DNA from: Nocardia arizonensis
GTDB lineage: Bacteria > Actinomycetota > Actinomycetes > Mycobacteriales > Mycobacteriaceae
Assembly: GCF_001310275.1 (NCBI RefSeq)
Contig: NZ_LGYZ01000088.1
Coordinates: 62,001-126,000 of the forward strand
Length of the DNA: 64,000 nucleotides
Reading direction: 5' to 3'
Shown piece by piece: positions 43,441-52,271 of the stretch; the stretch's first letter is position 1, and every line of letters begins with the position of its first letter. The notes under the pieces were generated by a model, which saw only the letters and a list, made by a program, of their open reading frames with translations, searched no databases and was not told the DNA's origin. Made by a program: the position numbers and the translations under genes.

Positions 43441-43762
43441 TCACCGGGCGTGTTCGTCGCGGCCGTGCACCCGCAGCGCGCTGATCGAGCGGGAGGTGTC
43501 GCCCTCGACGTGCAGTCGCCGCGCCACGATCCAACGCAGAGCGCGGGGCAGATCGGGGGCGATGTGGGTCAGATACGAGTACAGCCACTCGACCCGTTCC
43601 ACCAGGACGGCCGAGCCGTGGATGCGGTCGAAGCAGACGCTCGGCGATCCACCGCGGCAGGACCGCGGCGTCGGGATGGTCGCGCGCCCAGCGCAGCGGG
43701 TCATCGTAGACATTGACCCATTCGATGCCGGTGCGGGCGCCGACCCGGACGGCCGCCTCCAT
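43441..43762 (-). pseudogene. Frameshifted small gene downstream of NRPS remnant
   Basis: ATG 43762 shares the TGATG overlap with the thioesterase reading frame. The first frame gives MEAAVRVGARTGIEWVNVYD and HPDAAVLPRWIAERL. Near 43635 coding character jumps frame and continues as FDRIHGSAVLVERVEWLYSY and THIAPDLPRALRWIVARRLH to the stop at 43441. The combined protein would be about 107 residues of unknown family. Either a real frameshift or an assembly error explains it. Confidence 0.5.
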
Positions 43763-45128
43763 CACGGCACGGCCGGAGTCGCGGCGGCGACCCGACGCAG
43801 GTGCGCGGCCAGCAGTGGACCCACGACGGCGACGACCTCGGAATTGGTCATTTGGGCGTGTGCCGCGTCGATCGGGTGTTCGCGCAGTTCTCCGGTGACA
43901 TACGGCTGCCACAGCCGCGCGCCGAACGGCGCGGTCGGACCCTCGGTCGCGGAGAAGTACAGCAGGTCGCCGTCGAAGACCTCCGGTCGGAAGTCGTGGG
44001 CGAGCCGGACTCCGTCGACATAGGCGCGATGCAGGCGCTCGAGGTGATCGGCGCTCAGTCCGCTGCCGAACGACGCTGGGGCGCGGGACAATTCGGCCGC
44101 GGCTTCGGCGGCGGTGAGATCGGTCAGCGCGTCGGCGTCCTCGGGCTCGTCCCCGAGCAGATGGGTGAGCAGATCACGCATACGCGGCGCGGGGGGCATG
44201 GCCGCGCCGACCGGTATGACCATGCTGTCGAGCATGGCGAGCAACGCGACCCGGTCGCCGCGCGCCCGCAAACGCACCGCCACCGCGTGCGCGATCTGAC
44301 CGCCCAATGACCAGCCGAGCAGGTGATAAGGCCCCTGCGGCTGGATACCGATCACGGCGGCGACATAGGTGTCGGCGAGGTCATCGATACCCAGGGTTCG
44401 CACGGTCGCGGCGGTGAGCGTCGGCGCTTGCAGACCGTAGACGGGCCGATCGGTGACGTGGCGGGACAGTCCGGCGTAACACCAGGCCAGCGGCACCGCG
44501 GAGTGGATGCAGAACAGTGGCTCGCCCGCGCCGCCGCGCCGCAGCGGGAGCAGGACGCCCATCGCGTCCTCGGGGCGGTCCGCGATCCCGGCGGCGTGCC
44601 CGGTGACCCGCGCGGCCAACGCCTCGACCGTCGGTGCGGTGTAGAGCCGGCGCACGGTCACCGGAGATCCCGTCGCGGCGGCCAGTTCCGCCGAAGTGTC
44701 ACGCCGAGTAGGGAATCGCCGCCGAGGGCGAAGAAATCGTCGTCCAGGCCGACGCGGTCGTGTCCGGTCGCCTTGCCCATGTGTTCGGCCACGAGCCGCT
44801 GAGTGAACTCGCGCGGTTCGCGGTACACCGGCCGCGCGGGCGCGGGCAGGGTTCGGCGCATGCGCAGCAGGACGGCGCCGGCGTCGAAGGGGATTCCCTC
44901 GATCGCCGCCGCCATCGGATCCTCGGCCGCGCCGAGATCCTCCTCGCGCCACGGCAGTTCGGCGCAATCCCGCAGCACGGCCACGGCGAGCGGTCCGACG
45001 AGGTCGAGATACACGGCTACGGTGACGGGGATGTCACGGAGCAACTGCTGGGCAACCCACCAGCGCAGTTGCGCGGTGGTGAGCGGCAACGGGTGCTCCG
45101 CGCCGCCGACGTCGCCCTTGGCCGCCAC
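43762..45128 (-). pseudogene. Collapsed NRPS remnant: condensation start, carrier domain, thioesterase
   Basis: From GTG 45128 (GGGAGG upstream) the frame opens like an NRPS condensation domain (PLPLTTAQLRWWVAQQLL, VTVAVYLDLVGPL). It then jumps within about 50 codons to an adenylation C-end/carrier sequence (LPAPARPVYREP, VGLDDDFFALGGDSL with the phosphopantetheine Ser). Right after GGDSLLGVTL the frame is lost by one base (near 44690). The neighbouring frame continues the carrier (ELAAATGSPVTVRRLYTAP) and a full thioesterase with GWSLGGQIAHAV and HAQM. The missing C and A domains plus the frameshift indicate an inactive relic. Confidence 0.75.
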
Positions 45129-45229
45129 ACGCCTCCCTGATGAGGTCGAGGTATCCGCTGAATGTCCTCGAGCAAACCTACGGCATTCGACGCCGGTGGC
45201 GGGGTATTGCCGGAATCGCCGTGCCGCCG

Positions 45230-46141
45230 TCAGGCCGCGGGCAGCAGGGTCGCCAGCACCTCGTCCAACGCGGTGGCCGCCACACCGAACTCACGGCGCA
45301 GCGCCGTGTCGTCGGCGGTGAATTCGCGGTGTGACATGTAGTAGGTCTCGAACGCCTCCCCCCAGAACGGTCCGGTCAGAGCGAGCAGCGCGAGTTCGCG
45401 ATCGGACATGACCGACAGTCCGGGCGGCTCCACCCCGGCCAATTCCGCCAGACGGCCCGCGAGCGCGCGCAGGGTCACCGTGATGGTCGGCGCGTGCCAG
45501 GCCCGGCCCCACGCGCCGTCCCCGCGTGACACCGCGACCAGCGCGGCGGCCGCGTCGGTGGTGGCGGTGTAGGAATGCGGCAGGTCAAGAGCCTGTGGCA
45601 CGAGTACCGGCCTGCCGCTGAGCACCTGCTGTTGCACCATGAGCGAGAACACCGATATCGCGCCCGCGCCGAGGAATTGACCCGCCCGCACCTCGGTGAC
45701 CCGCAACCGGCCCGCCTGGTGCGCGGCCAGCGCCTCGCCCCACATTCTGGCCCGCACCGCGCCCTTCGGCCCGGTCGCGGCCAATGGCGCGTCCTCGGTG
45801 AGCGGAGCGTCGGCCGGTCCGTAGCCGTACAGATTGCCCAGCATCACCAGGTCGGCGCCGACCTTCTCCGTGGCGGACAGTATCGCCCCGAACAGCCCGG
45901 GCACCTCCTGCGGCCAGGTGTGGTACGCGGGCATGGCGGCATTGAATACCGTGCCCGCACCCTCGACGAGCGCGGTGAGCGCGTCCACGTCGGTGGCGTC
46001 CACCACCGCGGTCTCGATATTCGGATGCCGCGGGCCGAGTCCGCTGCGACTGACCATCCGCACCGACGCACCCGCGTCGGCGAGCAGGACGGCGGTGGCC
46101 GACGCGGTCGCGCCCCGGCCGATGATGACATGCGTAGGCAT
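45230..46141 (-). CDS. NAD-dependent epimerase/dehydratase-like (atypical SDR)
   Basis: A 303-residue extended/atypical SDR. The N-terminal cofactor motif is IIGRGATASATA (GxGxxxxxxA type). NLYGYGPADAPLTEDAPL and a YxxxK-poor middle suggest a binding or redox-sensor type rather than a classical dehydrogenase. VRAGQFLGAGA and SYTATTDAAAALVAV are standard family segments. It is divergent from the GlxA-type regulator at 46270, 128 nt away, which probably controls it. Confidence 0.86.
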   Translation of the reverse strand: MPTHVIIGRGATASATAVLLADAGASVRMVSRSGLGPRHPNIETAVVDATDVDALTALVEGAGTVFNAAMPAYHTWPQEVPGLFGAILSATEKVGADLVMLGNLYGYGPADAPLTEDAPLAATGPKGAVRARMWGEALAAHQAGRLRVTEVRAGQFLGAGAISVFSLMVQQQVLSGRPVLVPQALDLPHSYTATTDAAAALVAVSRGDGAWGRAWHAPTITVTLRALAGRLAELAGVEPPGLSVMSDRELALLALTGPFWGEAFETYYMSHREFTADDTALRREFGVAATALDEVLATLLPAA

Positions 46142-46269
46142 GCGAATTCCCTTCTCAGGCAGACTTTTTGGATGGAGCCGCCGATCGGCGCAGCTTCCGT
46201 GTTCCAGCCTGCCCGCCGCGGGATCGCTAGACTAGTGGCCGATCAGCCATATATCCCAAGGATCAGGCC

Positions 46270-47226
46270 ATGAAATCCGTCGCCGTCGTCGCGGTGCCCC
46301 CGGTGAAGACCTTCGACCTGTCCATGCCGCAGACGCTGCTCGGCGCGGTCGCCATCGACGGCGCGCCCGGGTACCGGGTCACCGTCTGCACCGCCGAACC
46401 CGGCATCGTCCCCGCGGGTATCGGCGGATTCGACGCGGTAATACGCCACGGACTCGACGTCGTCGCCGAGGCCGACACCGTCATCGTGCCGAGCACCGGC
46501 GTTCGCGGCACCGCCGATTCGGCCACGGTCGAGGCGCTGCGGGCCGCGGCCGCACGCGGCGCCCGGGTCACCTCGATCTGCAGTGGCGCGTTCGTGCTGG
46601 CCCAGGCCGGCTTGCTGGACGGCCGCACCGCCACCACGCACTGGGGACTCGCCGAGGAGCTGCGCGCGCTGTATTCGGGCGTCACGGTGCGCACCGACGC
46701 GCTCTTCGTAGAGGACGGCCCGATCACCACGGCCGCGGGTGCGGCGGCCGGAATCGACCTGTGCCTGCACCTGATTCGCGCCGACTACGGCGCGACCGTC
46801 GCCAATGCCTGCGCCCGCGTCGCGGTGGTGGCACCGGTGCGCCCCGGCGGCCAGGCCCAATTCGTCGACCTGCCGCTGCCGCCCGATGACGGACCCGCAC
46901 TCGCGGTCACCCGCGAATGGGCGCTGGCGCGCTTGGACACGCCGCTGTCACTGGGCGAGCTCGCCGCCCACGCGCGCATGAGCGTGCGGACGCTGAGCCG
47001 CCGCTTCCACGAGGAGACCGGTATGAGTCCGCGGAAGTGGCTGCTGCACCAGCGCGTCCACCGCGCCCGCGAACTGCTGGAATCCACCTCGCTGCCCATG
47101 GACCTGGTCGCCCGACACAGCGGGTTGGGCTCCGCGGAATCGCTGCGCCAGCACATGATTCGCCATGTGGGTCTGGCGCCGACGGCCTATCGCGCCGCCT
47201 TCACCCGCACCCCGCGCCCGGCGTGA
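46270..47226 (+). CDS. GlxA/FtrA-type AraC-family transcriptional regulator
   Basis: A 318-residue regulator. The N-terminal DJ-1/PfpI-like domain is at about 1-190, with the nucleophile-elbow segment TSICSGAFVLAQAG. The C-terminal AraC DNA-binding domain is at about 205-318, with LGELAAHARMSVRTLSRRF and GLGSAESLRQHM as the two helix-turn-helix motifs. ATG 46270 follows AAGGA. It likely senses a small molecule and regulates the divergent SDR gene. Confidence 0.93.
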   Translation: MKSVAVVAVPPVKTFDLSMPQTLLGAVAIDGAPGYRVTVCTAEPGIVPAGIGGFDAVIRHGLDVVAEADTVIVPSTGVRGTADSATVEALRAAAARGARVTSICSGAFVLAQAGLLDGRTATTHWGLAEELRALYSGVTVRTDALFVEDGPITTAAGAAAGIDLCLHLIRADYGATVANACARVAVVAPVRPGGQAQFVDLPLPPDDGPALAVTREWALARLDTPLSLGELAAHARMSVRTLSRRFHEETGMSPRKWLLHQRVHRARELLESTSLPMDLVARHSGLGSAESLRQHMIRHVGLAPTAYRAAFTRTPRPA

Positions 47227-47235
47227 GCGCCGGGT

Positions 47236-47970
47236 TCAGGCCACCGGGTGCGCGACGGCTTCGCGGGCCGCGCGGCGGTACCGGTCGGCGATGAGACGCA
47301 CCACGGCGGGGTGCACGCCGATCGGGTCGGCCACACCGTCCGCCCCCGCCTCGCGCAGGCGCTGATGGAACAGGCCGTGCGCCAACAGATACGAGGCGAT
47401 GAAGACCCGCCGTTCACCCGCGGCCCGCAGATCGGCGACGACATCCGGGACGCGCGGCGCGCCGGTGGCGACATAGCCGACGCGGACCGGAGCGCCGAGC
47501 CGCTCGGCGAGCAGGGCCGCGGCGCGGCGCACATCCTCGCGCGCCCGCGCGTCGGAGGAGCCCGCGGCGGCGAAGACCACCGCGTCACCCGGCTGCCATC
47601 CCGCGGCGCGCAGGCGCACGGCCATGACGCGCGCCAGCGCCGGATCGGGGCCCATCGCCGCGGTCACGGCGACCGCGCGACGACCGCTGTCCGCCACCTC
47701 ACGGGGGACGTCCTGGTAAACGTGGTAGCCCGAGGCGAGAAAGGCCGGGACCACCACGGCGGGAACGGTTTCGCCGTCATCGGCGTCGAGATCGCGCAGT
47801 ACTTCCGACGGCGAGGGGCCGAGCACGTCGACGAAGGCCGTGCGGACGACGGGTACGGACCCGCGGGGGCGGAGTTCACGGGTGACCGCCTCGGCGAGCG
47901 CGGCGATCATCTCCACCCCCTTGGCACTCCTGGTGCCGTGCGCGACCAGCACCAGCGCGGGGGCGCTCAC
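47236..47970 (-). CDS. Sirohydrochlorin chelatase (CbiX/SirB-like)
   Basis: A 244-residue class II chelatase made of two similar halves. The active-site histidine is in LVLVAHGTRS, and GYHVYQDVPREV supplies the second conserved His. The C half repeats the fold with VFIASYLLAHGLFHQRL. It inserts iron into sirohydrochlorin, making siroheme for NirB. GTG 47970 overlaps the nnaR stop by 4 nt. It is the last gene of the narK-nirB-nirD-nnaR operon, so cofactor supply is tied to enzyme expression. Confidence 0.92.
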   Translation of the reverse strand: MSAPALVLVAHGTRSAKGVEMIAALAEAVTRELRPRGSVPVVRTAFVDVLGPSPSEVLRDLDADDGETVPAVVVPAFLASGYHVYQDVPREVADSGRRAVAVTAAMGPDPALARVMAVRLRAAGWQPGDAVVFAAAGSSDARAREDVRRAAALLAERLGAPVRVGYVATGAPRVPDVVADLRAAGERRVFIASYLLAHGLFHQRLREAGADGVADPIGVHPAVVRLIADRYRRAAREAVAHPVA

Positions 47971-49208
47971 CAGCTCCCCATCGGCTGGACATGGCGCGGT
48001 GCGCGCACCGGCGTGCCGATTCCCGGCTGCGGCCCACGCGGCAGATCCGGTGTGCGGGGAAAATTGTCGGTGCATTCGGCCGCGTCCAACGCCAACCGGT
48101 AACCGCGTTTGACCACGGTCTGAATGGCCTTCGGCGTCCCGAGTCCGGCGCGAAGCCTCGCGATGGCGGTCTCCACCGCGTGCGTGTCGTCGCCGCCGCC
48201 GGGCAGCGCCGCCAGCAGATCCTCGCGCGACACGACCCGGCCCGGCTGCCGGGCCAGCGAACGCATGAGCGCCATCGGCGCGGGTGCGAGCTGGCGCACG
48301 ACACCGTCTACCACCACGCATCCGCCGCGCACACTGATCTGATGCCCGGCGGCCTGAATCCTGTTGGCGCGCCGGGGCAATTCCTCGGCCACGTGCCGGG
48401 CGAGCGCGCCGAGCCGGGCGCGGCCGGGCATGGACGTCGGCACCCCGAGCTCCTCGAGCGGAGCCGCCGTGATGGGACCGACGCAGGCGGGCAGCACCCG
48501 CCCGCGCAGCGCGTGCAGCACCCCTTCCAGCAGCCCGGTTTCCTTGGCGCGCATCAACATCGAGGCCACCGCCGGCGCGCTGGTGAAGGTCACGCAGTCC
48601 AGATTCGCGGTGACGATCGCCTCGAGCAGCTGGTCCATCGGGCCGCGGTCGGCGGGCGGAATCCACCGGTACACCGGCACCGCAACCACGTCGGCGCCCG
48701 CGCAACGCAGGACCTCGCAGAAATCCGGGACCGGTTCCCATTCGGTGGTGGCGCCGTGCAGCTGCACCGCGATGCGCACGCCCTCGACCCCCTCGGCGAG
48801 CAAATGGTCGAGCACCTCGGCGGAGGACTCCGAGGCGGGCGACCACTCCTCGCGCAGCTCCGCCGCGCGAATCGCGCCCTTGGCCTTGGGACCCCGGGCC
48901 AGCATCCGGTTGCCGGACAGTGTGATTCGCAGTTCCTCGGCCAGACCCCACCCCTCGGCGGCCTCCATCCAGCCGCGGAAACCGATGCCGGTGGTGGCGA
49001 CGGTGATCTGCGGCGGTTCGGCGACCAGTTTGCGGGTCACCCGCTCGAGTTCGGTGTCATCGGCCAGCGGAATGATGCGAATGGCGGGGGCGGACACCAC
49101 GGTCGCGCCTCGGCGTTCCAGCAGCGTGGCGAATTCCTCGGCACGCCGCGCCGCGGTGATGCCGACCGTGAATCCCGCGAGAGCGGCGCTCGCGTCGATT
49201 GTCGTCAT
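47967..49208 (-). CDS. nnaR: NnaR: uroporphyrinogen-III-synthase-like nitrate/nitrite regulator
   Basis: A 413-residue protein with an N-terminal HemD-like domain (about 10-270; ITAARRAEEFATLLERRGA, VTFTSAPAVASML). A C-terminal OmpR-type winged helix follows (about 285-375; PAPMALMRSLARQPGRVVSR, THAVETAIARLRAGLG and VVKRGYRLAL). This combination is NnaR, known in Streptomyces and mycobacteria as a co-activator with GlnR of nitrate/nitrite assimilation genes. Whether the HemD part retains enzymatic activity is unclear. ATG 49208 lies 6 nt past the nirD stop. Confidence 0.93.
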   Translation of the reverse strand: MTTIDASAALAGFTVGITAARRAEEFATLLERRGATVVSAPAIRIIPLADDTELERVTRKLVAEPPQITVATTGIGFRGWMEAAEGWGLAEELRITLSGNRMLARGPKAKGAIRAAELREEWSPASESSAEVLDHLLAEGVEGVRIAVQLHGATTEWEPVPDFCEVLRCAGADVVAVPVYRWIPPADRGPMDQLLEAIVTANLDCVTFTSAPAVASMLMRAKETGLLEGVLHALRGRVLPACVGPITAAPLEELGVPTSMPGRARLGALARHVAEELPRRANRIQAAGHQISVRGGCVVVDGVVRQLAPAPMALMRSLARQPGRVVSREDLLAALPGGGDDTHAVETAIARLRAGLGTPKAIQTVVKRGYRLALDAAECTDNFPRTPDLPRGPQPGIGTPVRAPRHVQPMGSW

Positions 49209-49214
49209 AGGTGT

Positions 49215-49616
49215 TCATCCGTCCGAGGATTCGAGCCCGGACGTCACCGGCTCGTTGGATACCGAAACGATGCCGTCGTCCACACGCACCGCGTACACCG
49301 GCAGCGCTGCCGACTCGTCGTCCAGGCAGCGCCCATCGAGCAGCGAGAACGCCTGCTTCAGCAGCGGCGAGGCGACGACGGGCACGCCGCCGCGATCACC
49401 GACGATCCCGCGCGACATGACTGCCGCGCGGCCGAACGGATCGATATTACCGACGGCGAACACCGTGCCGTCGGTGAGCAGGAACAGGGCGGCCTGACGG
49501 CCGCCTTTCAGCAGCACCGCGACGCCGCGGCCCGGGAGCAAATAGTCGAGTCGGCACGCCTGCGTCCAGCCGGTGGCGGTGGCCTGCGCGACGCTGGGTG
49601 TATCGATTACGGTCAT
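49215..49616 (-). CDS. nirD: Nitrite reductase small subunit
   Basis: A 133-residue Rieske-fold protein of the assimilatory NirD type. The Rieske cluster Cys/His pairs are absent, as expected for NirD. AALFLLTDGTVFAVGNIDPFG and SRGIVGDRGGVPVVASPLLKQ are the recognisable family segments. It associates with NirB for NADH-dependent reduction of nitrite to ammonium. It is 64 nt downstream of nirB and just upstream of nnaR. Confidence 0.95.
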   Translation of the reverse strand: MTVIDTPSVAQATATGWTQACRLDYLLPGRGVAVLLKGGRQAALFLLTDGTVFAVGNIDPFGRAAVMSRGIVGDRGGVPVVASPLLKQAFSLLDGRCLDDESAALPVYAVRVDDGIVSVSNEPVTSGLESSDG

Positions 49617-49680
49617 CGGGTTCCTCCTCCGAACGCCATACTCATTGGTACAGGCGTCCTGTTTCCACGCGGTTAAGCAC

Positions 49681-52245
49681 TTATTTCCCGTGCGTGGCCG
49701 TGGTGGACCCCACGCCCGCCGTCACCGGCACCTCGGGCATGCCGAGCAGCACCGGGACCTTGCGTTCCCCGGTGTCGTCGAACGCGATGGTCGGATCGCT
49801 CTGATCGGGCGCGTTCACGAAGGACACGAAGCGCGAGAGCTTCTGCTCGTCCTCCAGTACCGCGGCCCATTCGTCCCGGTACCCCTCCACATGCTTGGCC
49901 ATCGCCGACTCGAGTTCCTCGGCGATGCCGAGGCTGTCCTCACACACGACCGAGCGCACGTAGTCGATGCCGCCCTCGAGCGACTCCTGCCACGGCGCGG
50001 TGCGCTGCAACCGGTCGGCGGTGCGGATGTAGAACATGAGATAACGGTCGATGTACTTGACCAGGGTCTCGTCATCGAGATCGCCCGCCAGCAGCACCGC
50101 GTGCTTGGGCGTCAGACCGCCGTTGCCGCCGACATACAGGTTCCATCCGGTATCGGTGGCGATGACGCCGACGTCCTTGCCCCTGGCCTCGGCGCACTCA
50201 CGGGCGCAACCCGACACCGCCAGCTTCAGCTTGTGCGGCGACCGCAGTCCGCGGTAGCGCTTCTCCAGCAGTACCGCCATGCCGACCGAATCCTGCTGAC
50301 CGTAGCGGCACCAGGTCGAGCCGACGCAGCTCTTCACCGTGCGCAGCGACTTGCCGTAGGCGTGACCCGATTCCATGCCCGCGTCGACCAGCCGCTTCCA
50401 GATCAGCGGCAGCTGCTCCACGCGCGCGCCGAACAGGTCGATGCGCTGCCCGCCGGTGACCTTGACGTAGAGGCCGAACTCCTTGGCCACCTCGCCGATG
50501 GTGATCAGCTGATCCGCGGTGACCTCGCCGCCCGGCATCCGCGGCACCACCGAATAGGTGCCGTTCTTCTGGAGGTTGGCCAGGAAGTGGTCGTTGGTGT
50601 CCTGGAGGGCGGCCTGTTCGCCGTCGAGGATGTGTTCGCTCGATGTCGAGGCGAGGATGGAGGCGACGGTCGGCTTGCAGATGTCGCAGCCCGAGCCCTT
50701 GCCGTGTTTGGCGATCAGTGCGGAGAAGGTGCGGATTCCGGTCGCCTGGACGATACGGAACAGTTCGGCCCGCGACTGTTCGAAGTGCTCGCACAGCGCC
50801 TTGGACATCTCAACGCCCGACTGCTCGAGCAGTTTCTTGAGCATGGGCACGCAGCCGCCGCAGGAGGTGCCCGCGCCGGTGCAGCTCTTGATCGCGGGCA
50901 CATCGCAGGCGCCCTCGGCGATGGCGCCGCAGATCGCGCCCTTGCTGATGTTGTTGCACGAGCAGATCTGCGCGTCGTCGGGCAGCGAATCCGCGCCGAG
51001 TTCGGCGCCCGCGGGGGAGATGAGCGCCGCGGGTTCGGCGGGCAGCGGCCGCCCCACCAGCGGGCGCAGCGCCGAATAGGCGGTGGCGTCGCCGACCAGG
51101 ATGCCGCCGAGCAGGGTCTTCGCGTCGTCGGAGACCACGAGTTTGGCGTAGGTGCCCTTGGCGGCGTCGTGCAGCACCACCGAAAGCGCGCCCTCGGTGA
51201 CGCCGTGCGCGTCGCCGAAGCTGGCCACGTCGACGCCGAGCAGCTTCAGCTTGGTGGACATGTCCGCGCCCGGGAATTCGCCCGCACCGCCGAGCAGCCG
51301 GTCCGCGACGATCTCGGCGGTGGTGTAGCCCGGGGCGACGAGGCCGTAGCAGACCCCCTCGACCGCCGCGCATTCGCCGATCGCCCAGACGTGCGGGTCG
51401 GAGGTCTGCAAGCCGAGGTCGGTGATGACGCCGCCGCGCGGTCCCACCTCGAGCCCCGCCTCGCGCGCGAGCTCGTCGCGCGGCCGGATGCCCGCGGAGA
51501 ACACCACGAGCGAGGCGTCGATCGTCGACTCGTCGGACAGAGTCAGCGTGAGACCGCCGTCGACCGCCGCCTCGATGGACGAGGTGCCGACGCCGGTGTG
51601 CACGGTCAGGCCGAGGTCGGTGACCAGGCGTTCCAGGATCGCGCCGCCGCCCGCGTCGACCTGTGCGGGCATCAGCCGGTCGTTGTACTCGATGACGTGC
51701 GGGGTCAATCCGAGCAGGCGCAGCGCGTTGGCCGCCTCCAGGCCGAGCAGACCGCCGCCGATGACCACGCCGTGCGCACCCGGTCCCGCGGTCTCGGCCG
51801 CCGCGCGGATGCCGTCGAGGTCGTCGATGGTCCGGTAGACGAAACAGCCCGGCAGATCGTGGCCAGGGACCGGCGGCACGAAGGCGTAGGAGCCGGTGGC
51901 CAGCACCAGGGCGTCGTAGGCGATGGTCTCGCCCTCGGCGGTGGTGACCTTACGGGCCTCGCGGTCGATGGCCGCGCCGCGCTGCCCCAGCCGCAGCTCC
52001 ACCAGGTCGTCCCCGGCGTATTCGTTGCCTGGCAGTGCCAGCGCCGCCGCGTCCCATGCGCCGATGTAGGCGGACAGTCCGACCCGGTCGTAGGCCGGTC
52101 GCTGTTCCTCGCAGAGGATCACGATCTGCCACTGCCCGGCCTCGTCACGGGAGCGCAACGCTTCGACGAAGCGATGTCCGACCATGCCGTGGCCGAGCAC
52201 GACCACGGTCTTGCGCTGTGTCGTCGGTTCGACGGTGGGATTCAT
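49681..52245 (-). CDS. nirB: Nitrite reductase [NAD(P)H] large subunit
   Basis: An 854-residue enzyme reducing nitrite to ammonium. An FAD/NAD(P) pyridine-nucleotide-disulfide part covers about 12-320 (VLGHGMVGHRF, VVIGGGLLGLEAA). A BFD-like [2Fe-2S] domain has Cys428/430/462/465. The sulfite/nitrite reductase domains have siroheme-[4Fe-4S] ligands Cys640, Cys646, Cys680 and Cys684. All cofactor ligands are present. ATG 52245 follows GGAGA; the frame stays open upstream into narK but that part is not coding. The spacing to narK is 26 nt. Confidence 0.98.
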   Translation of the reverse strand: MNPTVEPTTQRKTVVVLGHGMVGHRFVEALRSRDEAGQWQIVILCEEQRPAYDRVGLSAYIGAWDAAALALPGNEYAGDDLVELRLGQRGAAIDREARKVTTAEGETIAYDALVLATGSYAFVPPVPGHDLPGCFVYRTIDDLDGIRAAAETAGPGAHGVVIGGGLLGLEAANALRLLGLTPHVIEYNDRLMPAQVDAGGGAILERLVTDLGLTVHTGVGTSSIEAAVDGGLTLTLSDESTIDASLVVFSAGIRPRDELAREAGLEVGPRGGVITDLGLQTSDPHVWAIGECAAVEGVCYGLVAPGYTTAEIVADRLLGGAGEFPGADMSTKLKLLGVDVASFGDAHGVTEGALSVVLHDAAKGTYAKLVVSDDAKTLLGGILVGDATAYSALRPLVGRPLPAEPAALISPAGAELGADSLPDDAQICSCNNISKGAICGAIAEGACDVPAIKSCTGAGTSCGGCVPMLKKLLEQSGVEMSKALCEHFEQSRAELFRIVQATGIRTFSALIAKHGKGSGCDICKPTVASILASTSSEHILDGEQAALQDTNDHFLANLQKNGTYSVVPRMPGGEVTADQLITIGEVAKEFGLYVKVTGGQRIDLFGARVEQLPLIWKRLVDAGMESGHAYGKSLRTVKSCVGSTWCRYGQQDSVGMAVLLEKRYRGLRSPHKLKLAVSGCARECAEARGKDVGVIATDTGWNLYVGGNGGLTPKHAVLLAGDLDDETLVKYIDRYLMFYIRTADRLQRTAPWQESLEGGIDYVRSVVCEDSLGIAEELESAMAKHVEGYRDEWAAVLEDEQKLSRFVSFVNAPDQSDPTIAFDDTGERKVPVLLGMPEVPVTAGVGSTTATHGK

Positions 52246-52271
52246 GGGTGATCTCCGATGTGATGCGAGCG

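Noticed and set aside
49573..52251. Plus-strand frame of 892 codons opposite nirB
   Set aside because: Antisense shadow of nirB with Arg/Gly/Val-rich low-information sequence.
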